Below are positions 33,299 through 41,829 of a stretch of 64,000 nt of DNA, piece by piece. The DNA is from Nostoc parmelioides FACHB-3921 (GTDB lineage Bacteria; Cyanobacteriota; Cyanobacteriia; Cyanobacteriales; Nostocaceae). The notes under the pieces were generated by a model. That model was not told where the DNA came from and did no database searches. It saw only the letters and a list, made by a program, of their open reading frames with translations. The stretch lies in contig NZ_JACJQL010000026.1 of the NCBI RefSeq assembly GCF_014696625.1, positions 31,697 through 95,696 on the forward strand, written 5' to 3'. Within the stretch, counting starts at the first letter, position 1. Each line of letters begins with the position of its first letter. The translations under genes and the position numbers were made by a program.

Positions 33299-34421
33299 TA
33301 GCCAAACAATCATTTTCTGCCCACCAAGCATAAATAGGTGTTTCACGGTCTGGTAAATTGCCAAAAGTATTAGGTTGTAAAACATTAATATTAATGCCGT
33401 TAATTAATTGGACAAGATAATTAACGTGAGTTCCTAAATACATGACATTTATCAACCTTCCTTCAAAAGAATTATGGACTGCACTAGGCGGATAAAGGGA
33501 AAGTTGAATTTTTTCTGGTCGCACACTGACAACCACAGGTTTTAATAATTCTGCGGGTGTATCTTCATTCCGGGCGACTACAATTGTGAGTCCAGTTTTG
33601 GTAACAATTTGAATATATTCAGTTTCTAATAGGGTGATTTCACCACTAAACAAATTAGTATCACCGATGAAATCAGCGACAAAGGAAGTTTTTGGACGTT
33701 CGTAAATCTCTTGGGGAGTACCAATTTGTTCAATCTTCCCCTGGTTCATCACCGCGATGCGATCGCTCAAAGATAACGCCTCTTCCTGGTCATGAGTTAC
33801 CATAATGAAGGTCAAACCCAGGTTTTTATGTAAATTTGATAACTCAACCTGCATTTCCTTACGCAGTTTTAAATCCAACGCCCCCAACGGTTCATCCAGC
33901 AACACCACAGCCGGACGATTCACCAAAGCCCTAGCCAAAGCAACGCGCTGCTGTTGACCACCGGACAGTTGACTAGGAAAGCGCGATCGCAAACTTTCCA
34001 TTTTTACCAGTTTTAAAGCTTCTTTAACTCTGCTTTCTACTTCTGATTTCCGGGATTTCTTTAGCCGCAACCCGAAAGCAACATTATCCCAGACGTTAAG
34101 GTGATTAAATAGAGCATAACTTTGAAATACTGTATTAACTGGTCGGCGGTAAGGCGGAATATTGGTCATCGGCTGACCCTGAATCAGTAACTTACCAGCA
34201 TCAACTTGTTCAAATCCGGCTATTAAACGTAGTGTTGTTGTCTTACCACAGCCAGAAGGGCCAAGAATACTAAAGAATTCCCCTTGTCTCACATCCAAGT
34301 CCACTCCATGTACCGCCGGTTCTTGGTTGAAAAACTTGAATACGTTACGTAGTTCAACATCAAGGGGGAGAAGTGTTTTTGCGCCCCTGGGATTCTGCGT
34401 CGCAGTTTGAGCCATATTCAT
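33288..34421 (-). CDS. potA: Spermidine/putrescine ABC transporter ATPase
   Basis: A 377-residue ABC ATPase. Walker A is GPSGCGKTT, the Q-loop VFQSYALF, signature LSGGQQQR, Walker B VVLLDEPLGALD, and the switch His in VTHDQEEA. The C-terminal ~130 residues form a TOBE-type regulatory domain (VVSVRPEKIQLS), as in PotA. It powers the PotBD system downstream. Two in-frame ATGs (34421 and 34415) are equally plausible. The last codons run into heptamer repeats. Transcribed as potA, S23-type gene, potD, potB. Confidence 0.93.
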   Translation of the reverse strand: MNMAQTATQNPRGAKTLLPLDVELRNVFKFFNQEPAVHGVDLDVRQGEFFSILGPSGCGKTTTLRLIAGFEQVDAGKLLIQGQPMTNIPPYRRPVNTVFQSYALFNHLNVWDNVAFGLRLKKSRKSEVESRVKEALKLVKMESLRSRFPSQLSGGQQQRVALARALVNRPAVVLLDEPLGALDLKLRKEMQVELSNLHKNLGLTFIMVTHDQEEALSLSDRIAVMNQGKIEQIGTPQEIYERPKTSFVADFIGDTNLFSGEITLLETEYIQIVTKTGLTIVVARNEDTPAELLKPVVVSVRPEKIQLSLYPPSAVHNSFEGRLINVMYLGTHVNYLVQLINGININVLQPNTFGNLPDRETPIYAWWAENDCLAISQ

Positions 34422-35032
34422 CAGTAGAATGCCGTGATCTTACGAGATTTTGTGTATTAATGTAGTCGATTAAGCAAACTCTTCATAGCCTTTGGTTCAT
34501 TGTAGTCTGCTAAAAAGATTTGTTTATAAATACACTGACTAAATTGTTACAAGTTAAATAGCCATAGTCATTTTGGGAATCATATACAAGTTATCGGCAT
34601 TTTGAGGATTTTTATCGATCTTATGACTCTGCACTGTATATTTATACCTAATCACAGGTGGCTCATCTTGTTGTACCTGCTTCTTTTACCATTGATGGAG
34701 TGACCTATGATAATTAAAATTGTCCCAGATTCGACTATGGAATCAGACCGCAGCTTTGTCGCTCATTCTCATCACACTTGCTTTCTGCTTTTACTTCCAA
34801 TAGATCAAGATGCAGAGACTATATTAATAGGGCAATTACCCATTACCCATTACCAATCAACACTAACCATTCAAAAAACGCAATGAAGAACTAGTTCAAG
34901 AAGTACAGAACTGATTTAAAATAACTTGCCATAGCTAAGTTTATTAAGTGCTATTACCCTGAATAGGGTGATAACAATATAGGACAATTAACTGCATACA
35001 AATATTATTATCTGAGCAATTCTTTAAGTATT
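34422..35032. other. Divergent promoter region potA / PBP2, no gene seen
   Basis: About 610 bases. It contains a CCATTACC-type repeat near 34837-34855 and a short hairpin ACCCT-GAAT-AGGGT near 34956 that lies ~75 bases before the PBP2 start. No ORF looks coding. Promoters for both genes must lie here but no consensus is clear. Confidence 0.5.
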
Positions 35033-36865
35033 ATGGCTTTATTGCAACCATCTTCCCTACTGGGTAAAAAAGATAAACGAACTGTTGGCAGGGGTTTTCA
35101 GTCCACATTTTTGATTATATTTACCCTGCTAATGACGGCGGGAATTAGTACGCGGTTAGTGTACTTACAAATTATTGAAGGCTCCCAATTCAAGCAGAAA
35201 GCAGAGTCAAACCGGGTTCGAGTCATCCCTAAACAACCAGAAAGAGGTAATATTTTTGACCGCAATGGCAAACTTTTAGCCAGTACACGTTATCCTCGTT
35301 CTATTTATCTTTGGCCGATGGCTCACACTAAAGCCTCGTGGTCGGTTGTTGGGCCGCGTCTGGCAAAAATTTTGGAGATTCCCCAAGAAGAAATCGAAAA
35401 AAAATTAGAAGAAGCTGGTGCTAACTCTTCTTCACTCATTCGCATTGCTCGTAATTTGGATGAAGCCCAAATTACCGCCATCAAAGAATATGAAAGTGAA
35501 CTTAAAGATGTAGAAATACACACGGAAGCTGTGCGCTATTATCCCCACGGGAGAGAATTGGCTCATGTTCTGGGTTACACGCGAGAGTTGACGGCTGAAC
35601 AGTTAAAAGCTAGGAAGCAGGACGGCTATCGCCTTGGTGATGTGATTGGTCAAATGGGTGTGGAAAAAGCCTATGAGAAATCATTACGAGGTGAATGGGG
35701 TGGTCAGCAAGTAGAAGTTGATGGGGCTGGTAGACCATTGCGGGTTCTAGGTGAAAAACAAGCTAAAGCTGGTAATGATATACGTTTGACCATAGATTTA
35801 GATGTGCAGAAAGCAGCAGAAAAAGCATTAGGCGATCGCAACGGAACCATCATTGCCCTGGATCCGAAAAACGGTGCTGTCTTAGCAATGGTATCTCACC
35901 CTACTTTTGACCCGAACATTTTCTCCAAGCAACGGCTGACGCAAAAAGACTGGGAATCTGTCCAAGGTGAAGACCATCCTCTCGTTAATCGTGCCTTAAG
36001 TGCTTTTCCGCCTGCTAGTACTTTTAAAATTGTTACGAAGACAGCTGGACTAGAATCAGGTAAATTTTCTCCCAGTACAGTATTACAAACCTACGGTTCT
36101 TTAACTATTGGTGGAACTCGATTTGGGGAGTGGAATCACGCGGGATTTGGGCCTTTAGGTTTTGTTGGTGCAATGCAGTGGAGTAGTGATACTTTCTTCT
36201 ATCAAATTGGTAGAGGAATTGGTGGCCCTACTTTGATTGAATGGACGCGTAAATATGGATTTGGTCAGAGAACAGGTTTTGAGTTTGTTTCGGAGGAAGC
36301 AAAAGGTTCTGTACCAGATGAAGCATGGAAACAAAGAGTCTGGAAAATGCCTTGGACTGTTGGCGACACAATTAATATGTCCATTGGTCAAGGCGCTTTG
36401 TTAGCCACCCCTTTACAAGTTGCGGTCATGTTTGCTGTCCCAGCTAATGGAGGCTATCGTGTTCAACCGCATCTACTCAAAGATAATGAAGAAGCTAGAA
36501 GCTGGCGAGAACTTGTACAAATGAAGCCCACCACTTTGAAACTTTTGCGTGAGGGTTTACGCAAGGTAATTTCTGATGGTACAGGGAAAGTTTTACATCA
36601 GCCAACAATTCCCCCAGTCGCCGGTAAAAGTGGAACTGCTGAAGCTTGGAAGGGAAGAGTCAAACAAAATCATGCTTGGTTTGGGGCTTATGCGCCTGCT
36701 GATAAGCCAGAAATTTTAATTGTCGCCTTCGCTGAACATTCTGGCGGCGGTGGTGGAAGCGTTGCTGCACCGATGATACTGAAGGTGATGGAAGATTATT
36801 TCCAACGCAAGTATCCTGGCAAATATCAAAAGCCAGTCAATACAGAAGCGACAAAAACTAGATAA
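35033..36865 (+). CDS. mrdA: Penicillin-binding protein 2 (peptidoglycan transpeptidase)
   Basis: A 610-residue class B PBP. One N-terminal membrane helix (about 23-45) precedes the dimerisation domain (RVIPKQPERGNIFDRNGKLL). The transpeptidase domain has the active-site Ser in PPASTFKIV (SxxK), WSSDTFFY (the SxN/SxD position) and KSGTAEAWKG (KTG equivalent, KSG). The layout and length fit PBP2, which builds the lateral wall with a RodA-type glycosyltransferase; RodA is not adjacent. It ends before a bidirectional hairpin shared with exbD. Confidence 0.93.
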   Translation: MALLQPSSLLGKKDKRTVGRGFQSTFLIIFTLLMTAGISTRLVYLQIIEGSQFKQKAESNRVRVIPKQPERGNIFDRNGKLLASTRYPRSIYLWPMAHTKASWSVVGPRLAKILEIPQEEIEKKLEEAGANSSSLIRIARNLDEAQITAIKEYESELKDVEIHTEAVRYYPHGRELAHVLGYTRELTAEQLKARKQDGYRLGDVIGQMGVEKAYEKSLRGEWGGQQVEVDGAGRPLRVLGEKQAKAGNDIRLTIDLDVQKAAEKALGDRNGTIIALDPKNGAVLAMVSHPTFDPNIFSKQRLTQKDWESVQGEDHPLVNRALSAFPPASTFKIVTKTAGLESGKFSPSTVLQTYGSLTIGGTRFGEWNHAGFGPLGFVGAMQWSSDTFFYQIGRGIGGPTLIEWTRKYGFGQRTGFEFVSEEAKGSVPDEAWKQRVWKMPWTVGDTINMSIGQGALLATPLQVAVMFAVPANGGYRVQPHLLKDNEEARSWRELVQMKPTTLKLLREGLRKVISDGTGKVLHQPTIPPVAGKSGTAEAWKGRVKQNHAWFGAYAPADKPEILIVAFAEHSGGGGGSVAAPMILKVMEDYFQRKYPGKYQKPVNTEATKTR

Positions 36866-36873
36866 AGAATTTT

Positions 36874-36898
36874 GGGGTAAGACTGTTCACTTTACCCC
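36874..36898. terminator. Hairpin between convergent PBP2 and exbD genes
   Basis: GGGGTAA and TTACCCC form a 7-base stem, with loop of 11 bases, 9 bases after the PBP2 stop and 24 bases from the exbD stop. The U-run is weak, but placement between convergent genes supports termination. Confidence 0.5.
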
Positions 36899-36921
36899 TA
36901 AACTTCCTTTATGAAATAGCC

Positions 36922-37326
36922 TTAACGTTTTTGAGTGGCGATCGCTAATTTTGCTCCCTGTACCTGACGTACTTGATCCATGATGGCCACTACCTTACCA
37001 TGTCCTACTCTTTCATCAGCATTAATAACTACTAGGGCTTCCTGGTTAGCACCAACTAGGTTACGCAACTGTCCAGCCACAGCATCAACTAGAATCGGTT
37101 GACGATTCAAGCTGACCGCCCCTTGTTCATCTACCGTGATCGTAATCTTTGCAGGTACTTGCTGTTGTTTTGCCGTTGCCGCTTTTGGTAAATTAACTGG
37201 CAAGCCTTCTGAACGAGTTAAAAACAGCGTAGACATGATAAAAAATGTCAAAATCGCAAAAATCACATCAATCATCGGCACAATGTTGATCTGTGCTGGA
37301 ATATCTGGCTCATCTTGTAGACGCAT
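36922..37326 (-). CDS. exbD: ExbD/TolR-family biopolymer transport protein
   Basis: A 134-residue ExbD/TolR protein. A single membrane helix (about 16-38) carries the proton-path Asp in PMIDVIFAILTFFIMST; the periplasmic domain follows with VSLNRQPILVDA and VVINADERVGHGKVVAIMD. With ExbB it harvests the proton gradient to move TonB or TolA. The start codon lies inside the end of exbB (17-base overlap), so the two are translationally coupled. The usual TonB partner is probably the one at 25087-26502. Confidence 0.93.
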   Translation of the reverse strand: MRLQDEPDIPAQINIVPMIDVIFAILTFFIMSTLFLTRSEGLPVNLPKAATAKQQQVPAKITITVDEQGAVSLNRQPILVDAVAGQLRNLVGANQEALVVINADERVGHGKVVAIMDQVRQVQGAKLAIATQKR

Positions 37327-37963
37327 AGGTTCTTTCTCCTCGTTCGTAGCGGCGGCGATAAAGTAATTCTAATTGACCGCCATACTCCTGAAATAGTGCC
37401 ATTTGTCTGGTGTAAAGTCCCCGAAAGGAGTTGGCAAAAAACAATGTGAATATTGCCACTATCAATCCTGCTGCTGTAGATACTAAAGCTTCACTAATAC
37501 CCGCCGTCACACCTGCGGTTTTTGTCCCTCCCACATCACCAATATCTAAAGAAGCGAAGGAAGTAATCAAACCTAACACTGTACCCAGCAAACCTAAGAG
37601 TGGTGCTAAACCGATAATTGTGTCGAAAATATTTTGAAATCGCTTGAGTACGGGGATTTCGGCTTGAGCTTCGCTTTCTAGCGCCAGGCGAAATTCCTCT
37701 GGTGTTGGTTCTTCTAATTCCAAAGCCGATAAAAAGACACGCGCTAGTGGTAAATCTACATTTTTTCTGAGTTTATCTATTGCGCCAACTACATTATCTA
37801 GTCGATAGAGGTTCAACACATCTCTAACTACGCGCTGTTGGCGATTGTTGATTTTTAGCCAAAATCTGGCACGCTCAACAATCAATGCTACTGCCAACAC
37901 AGAAAAACCTAACAGAGGCCACATGACTACGCCGCCTGCTGCAAAAAGATTTTGGATTCCCAT
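37310..37963 (-). CDS. exbB: ExbB/TolQ/MotA-family proton channel protein
   Basis: A 217-residue protein with three predicted membrane helices (about 12-30, 115-140, 160-185). The family signature is in the last two: IGLAPLLGLLGTVLGLITSF and ISEALVSTAAGLIVAIFTLF. It forms the proton-conducting pentamer around ExbD. Transcribed ahead of exbD with a short overlap. Confidence 0.92.
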   Translation of the reverse strand: MGIQNLFAAGGVVMWPLLGFSVLAVALIVERARFWLKINNRQQRVVRDVLNLYRLDNVVGAIDKLRKNVDLPLARVFLSALELEEPTPEEFRLALESEAQAEIPVLKRFQNIFDTIIGLAPLLGLLGTVLGLITSFASLDIGDVGGTKTAGVTAGISEALVSTAAGLIVAIFTLFFANSFRGLYTRQMALFQEYGGQLELLYRRRYERGERTYASTR

Positions 37964-38633
37964 TTACTGCCTCATCATGAATCAAAAACCAGATTAGCAG
38001 AATCCTCTAGTAAATTGATACTCTTTGTCAAGAGTAGCTTAAATATGATGCAAATTATTATCACATTACTGGGATTGTATATAGCATCAATTGCATCATG
38101 AATATTGACAAGCATCATGCTGAAAGTGTTTGTAACGTTATTCCCAAGGCTTTTTATGCTAAATCGCAATGCTCAAGAATTTAATTCTTAGATTGAATAT
38201 GCCGTAAAATTGTGCAAGCTTCCACAAATCACTCTAGAATTGGATTTTCTCTTGTCAATAGCAATGTTCTAACTATTGAAAATAAATAGCAAACAACGTA
38301 CTTGACAGTGAGTAATAATAAATTCGCAGATGGTAATTTTTGAGTTTGTTAGGACTCACGCACCCAGATTTTCTGTTGAGACAGGGTGTAAGGGTTTCAA
38401 ACATTTATACCCCACCCCTAAAACCCTATACCCCTATACCCTTCTCCCAACCCTTGGTCTTTCGTTTTCATGCGTAAGTCCGATTTGTTATCAATTACGT
38501 AATTTCTATGCTGGCTAAATGTCATCTTTTCCCCACTCCCTGGTATATTACTCATGACCTATGGTCAACATCAGCGATAACATAGGTATTTAAAGGAACT
38601 TTGCAAATCCAATATGGTGTGAGGAGTCAGGTG
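37964..38633. other. Intergenic region with a MITE-like element
   Basis: About 670 bases between exbB and the secreted beta-barrel-like gene. Apart from the inverted-repeat element at 38352-38481 it is AT-rich; no convincing gene was seen. Confidence 0.5.
38352..38481. mobile_element. MITE-like element 1
   Basis: Ends are GGACTCACGCA (38352-38362) and TGCGTAAGTCC (38471-38481), inverted with one mismatch in 11. The 130-base interior has ACCCCTA-type repeats and no ORF. TTTGTTA occurs just outside both ends (38345-38351 and 38484-38490, the right one offset by two bases), which may be a target-site duplication. The right end, inverted, equals exactly the 11-mer at 63896-63906. Confidence 0.55.
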
Positions 38634-39128
38634 ATGAAGTGTTTACCTTATTTAGTGGCAATTCTGGGAACTGGTTCTGCTTTGAGTCTTGTGATGAATA
38701 CTCAACCAGCACAAGCGCAAGTTGCATACGGTAGCTATGTAGGTATTGGGCCTACTGTTGGTTTAACTGATAGTATCCAAGTTGGTGGGGTGCTAGCTTT
38801 CCGCTACAAACTGCTAGAGTCACCAATTTCTTTCCGCGCTCAAGCTTTAGTAGGACAAAATACCGCAGTCGTACCTACAGTTTCCTATGACCTCCCTTTA
38901 AATTGGCAAACAGATGCTTACTTAGGTGCGGGATTAGTTTTAACTGGCGGTAATGGTGCTTCTCCTGTCGGTGACAAAATTAGTTTTGCCCTACAACCCG
39001 GTATTGATTATGTTGTTCCTAACAGTAACACTGTTCTGTTTGGTAATGCCATCATCGCCTTTGATGCCTATCGTAACGGTGGTGGCGCAGCTGTCGCTGT
39101 TCAAGGTGGTGTAGGCTTGAGGTTTTAA
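38634..39128 (+). CDS. Secreted beta-rich protein, possibly outer membrane
   Basis: A 164-residue protein with signal peptide (MKCLPYLVAILGTGSALSLV, ending AQA). The mature part alternates hydrophobic residues in short strands (YVGIGPTVGLTDSIQVGGVL, ALVGQNTAVVPTVSYDLPL, TDAYLGAGLVLTGG) and ends in GGVGLRF, a C-terminal aromatic residue as in outer-membrane beta-barrels. Family is not recognised. I chose ATG 38634 (preceded by GAGGAG); an in-frame upstream start at 38601 would break the signal peptide. Confidence 0.7.
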   Translation: MKCLPYLVAILGTGSALSLVMNTQPAQAQVAYGSYVGIGPTVGLTDSIQVGGVLAFRYKLLESPISFRAQALVGQNTAVVPTVSYDLPLNWQTDAYLGAGLVLTGGNGASPVGDKISFALQPGIDYVVPNSNTVLFGNAIIAFDAYRNGGGAAVAVQGGVGLRF

Positions 39129-39411
39129 ATACTTAGCTCTGACATATAAAAACAAGAAACCTGGGTTTTGCTATGGACGCAGGGATATAAGGCTGTGAGT
39201 ATTTAAAAAAACTTCATACGTTTAAATTGACCTTGCACCATACACACTTAATGAGTGTACAAGGGAAAATTTTGTTGTCTATGATATCCATTAGTTTTTT
39301 ACTATTGAATAGCTTTTATCGATAGAAAACTGGGGTAAATATTTATAATAAAAAGTTTACAAAGTTTAATAGAATAGATCCATTCACCAATAAGTATTTT
39401 TGCTTAATAAC

Positions 39412-41097
39412 ATGATGGCGGATGGATTTCCTTGGCTGACCGCGATTATATTACTACCACTCGTTGCTTCTGCATTTATTCCCCTGCTGCCTGATAAAGA
39501 AGGTAAGCTCGTGCGATGGTATGCCTTGGGTGTAGGAATCGCGGATTTTGTTTTGATGTGCTATACCTTTTGGCACCATTACGATGCAAGCAGTGCGACT
39601 TTTCAACTAGTGGAGAAATATGATTGGGTACCTCAGATAGGTTTTAGCTGGGCGGTTTCAGTCGATGGAATATCCATGCCACTAGTATTGCTGGCAGGAT
39701 TTGTGACGACCCTTTCCATGTTGGCTGCATGGCAAGTTAATCTCAAACCTCGCCTGTTTTATTTCTTAATGTTGGTGCTGTACTCTGCCCAAATCGGTGT
39801 ATTTGTCGCCCAAGACTTGCTGTTATTCTTCATTATGTGGGAACTGGAATTGGTTCCTGTTTACTTGCTTGTCTCGATTTGGGGCGGACAGAAACGCCGC
39901 TATGCTGCGACAAAGTTCTTGCTTTATACAGCAGCAGCCTCGATTTTCATCTTAATCGCTGGGCTGGCAATGGCTCTTTACGGCGATAATACTACTTTCG
40001 ATATTGTCGAACTCGGTGCAAAAAACTACCCTCTGGCTTTAGAGTTACTACTTTATGCTGGATTACTAATTGCTTTTGGTGTAAAACTGGCTATTTTCCC
40101 CTTACACACCTGGTTGCCTGATGCTCACGGTGAAGCTTCAGCACCTGTATCGATGATTTTGGCAGGTGTGCTTCTCAAAATGGGCGGTTACGGATTAATT
40201 CGCCTCAATTTGGAATTACTGCCTGACGCGCATATTTACTTTGCACCAGTGTTAGCAACTTTGGGTGTAATCAATATTATCTATGGCGGTTTGAACTCCT
40301 TTGCTCAAACTCACATGAAGCGCCGCCTTGCTTATTCTTCCGTTTCCCACATGGGATTTGTGCTGCTGGGTATTGCCTCTTTCACCGATGTGGGTGTGAG
40401 TGGTGCTATGCTGCAAATGCTTTCCCACGGTTTGATTGCGGCGGTGTTGTTCTTCTTGGCTGGTGTAACATACGATCGCACCCATACAATGGCGATGGAT
40501 AATTTGGGTGGTATCGGTCAAGCTATGCCCAAAGTGTTCGCTTTGTTTACCGCCGGCACAATGGCATCTTTGGCACTCCCAGGAATGAGTGGCTTTGTCA
40601 GCGAACTTAAGGTATTTATTGGTGTTACCACCAGCGATATTTACAGTCCGACATTCTGCACTGTTATGGTATTCCTCGCCGCAGTGGGAGTTATCTTAAC
40701 CCCGATTTATCTACTGTCTATGTTGAGACAGGTATTTTACGGCACTGGTGCAGAACTCAGTTGCAATATTAACAATGGCGCTTACCAGAACCAAGAAGAT
40801 GAAGGAACAGCTTGCTTTGGTACAGACTGTCTCTTACCAGGGGAAGCGGTGTACAGAGATGCTAGTGTCCGTGAAGTGTTTATTGCTGTTTCCTTCTTGG
40901 TGCTGATTATTGGTGTAGGTGTCTACCCCAAAATCGCTACGCAACTTTACGATGTGAAAACTGTAGCGGTTAATACCCAGGTTCGCCAATCCTATACACA
41001 AATTGCCCAAAGCAATCCTCAGATATATGCTAAGGGTTTCTTTACTCCCCAAATTGTAGAGCCTGAAGTCATGGCAATTTCGGGAGTAATCAAATAA
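39412..41097 (+). CDS. ndhD: NAD(P)H-quinone oxidoreductase chain 4 (NdhD)
   Basis: A 561-residue proton-pumping antiporter-like subunit of NDH-1 with ~14 membrane helices. Conserved family segments are FFIMWELELVPVYLLVSIWG, AIFPLHTWLPDAHGEASAPVS-type loop at about 230-250 (with the Lys and His of the proton channel), and RRLAYSSVSHMGFVLLGIAS. NdhD1-type subunits act in respiration and cyclic electron flow. ATG at 41 2 bases after AATAAC is the first of two Met codons; an in-frame TTG at 39400 is not needed. The gene ends at a HIP1-based terminator. Its usual partner ndhF is not adjacent. Confidence 0.95.
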   Translation: MMADGFPWLTAIILLPLVASAFIPLLPDKEGKLVRWYALGVGIADFVLMCYTFWHHYDASSATFQLVEKYDWVPQIGFSWAVSVDGISMPLVLLAGFVTTLSMLAAWQVNLKPRLFYFLMLVLYSAQIGVFVAQDLLLFFIMWELELVPVYLLVSIWGGQKRRYAATKFLLYTAAASIFILIAGLAMALYGDNTTFDIVELGAKNYPLALELLLYAGLLIAFGVKLAIFPLHTWLPDAHGEASAPVSMILAGVLLKMGGYGLIRLNLELLPDAHIYFAPVLATLGVINIIYGGLNSFAQTHMKRRLAYSSVSHMGFVLLGIASFTDVGVSGAMLQMLSHGLIAAVLFFLAGVTYDRTHTMAMDNLGGIGQAMPKVFALFTAGTMASLALPGMSGFVSELKVFIGVTTSDIYSPTFCTVMVFLAAVGVILTPIYLLSMLRQVFYGTGAELSCNINNGAYQNQEDEGTACFGTDCLLPGEAVYRDASVREVFIAVSFLVLIIGVGVYPKIATQLYDVKTVAVNTQVRQSYTQIAQSNPQIYAKGFFTPQIVEPEVMAISGVIK

Positions 41098-41122
41098 TCC
41101 CATCATTTAGATAATAAAATAG

Positions 41123-41159
41123 GCGATCGCTTCTTTGTGGGGCGATCGTTTCGTTTTTT
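41123..41159 (+). terminator. HIP1-based terminator after ndhD
   Basis: CGATCGC (41124-41130) pairs with GCGATCG (41142-41148), followed by TTTCGTTTTTT, 26 bases after the ndhD stop. Confidence 0.65.
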
Positions 41160-41222
41160 CTTTGGTTTTATTGATAATTCGGCTCTTAAAATAAAGATAA
41201 ACTTACCTTTCCATACATAGTT

Positions 41223-41798
41223 ATGAGCCTCACTACTACTAAACGTTTCACTGTAGATGAATATCACCGTCTAATTGAACTCGGCTTTTTTGCTGAAAAT
41301 GACCGATTTGAGCTAATTACGGGAGAAATAGTCCAGATGACATCTAAGGGTAAACCTCATGCGGTTTGCGAAACTCGTTTAGAGAGGGAACTATATAAGT
41401 TGGTAGGAGAGATGGCAACTCTACGAGGACAACAACCAATTACACTATCAAATTATAGTGAGCCGGAACCAGATAGAGTAATTGTTAAAAACCGAGATGA
41501 TGATTATCTTACTTCTCATCCTAATGCCGTTGATATATTACTATTAATTGAAATTGCAGATTCATCTTTGAAATATGACCAAGAAATTAAATTACCTGTT
41601 TATTCTGAAGCAGGTATTGTCGATTATTGGATATTTAATTTAGTAGATAAATGTCTTGAGTGTTACAGCGAACCTTATCAGGATTTACAAGGTAGGTTTG
41701 GATATCGAAGTAAGTTAATTTATCTACCAAATGAGTCGGTTAATTTAACATTTTTTTCTGATTTAGTTCTGAATTTATCCAAGGTGTTTCCTAGTTAG
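41223..41798 (+). CDS. Uma2-family (DUF820) PD-(D/E)XK nuclease-fold protein
   Basis: A 191-residue Uma2/DUF820 protein. The conserved start FTVDEYHRLIELGFFAENDR, then ELITGEIVQM, the catalytic-type EPDRVIVK and DILLLIEIADSSLKYDQEIK with terminal YWIFNLVDK are the family pattern. The fold is that of PD-(D/E)XK endonucleases; these proteins occur in very many copies in cyanobacteria and their role is unknown. A second member is at 49933-50505. ATG 41223. Confidence 0.9.
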   Translation: MSLTTTKRFTVDEYHRLIELGFFAENDRFELITGEIVQMTSKGKPHAVCETRLERELYKLVGEMATLRGQQPITLSNYSEPEPDRVIVKNRDDDYLTSHPNAVDILLLIEIADSSLKYDQEIKLPVYSEAGIVDYWIFNLVDKCLECYSEPYQDLQGRFGYRSKLIYLPNESVNLTFFSDLVLNLSKVFPS

Positions 41799-41829
41799 AT
41801 TATCTCGACTAAAGCCCTTGCTGTAAAAT

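Noticed and set aside
35205..35230. GGGTTCGAGTC resembling a tRNA T-loop
   Set aside because: It lies in frame inside the PBP2 gene and no acceptor, D or anticodon stem is found around it.
37975..38169. 64-codon minus-strand frame upstream of exbB
   Set aside because: No ribosome-binding site, no family, low-complexity hydrophobic sequence in an AT-rich spacer.
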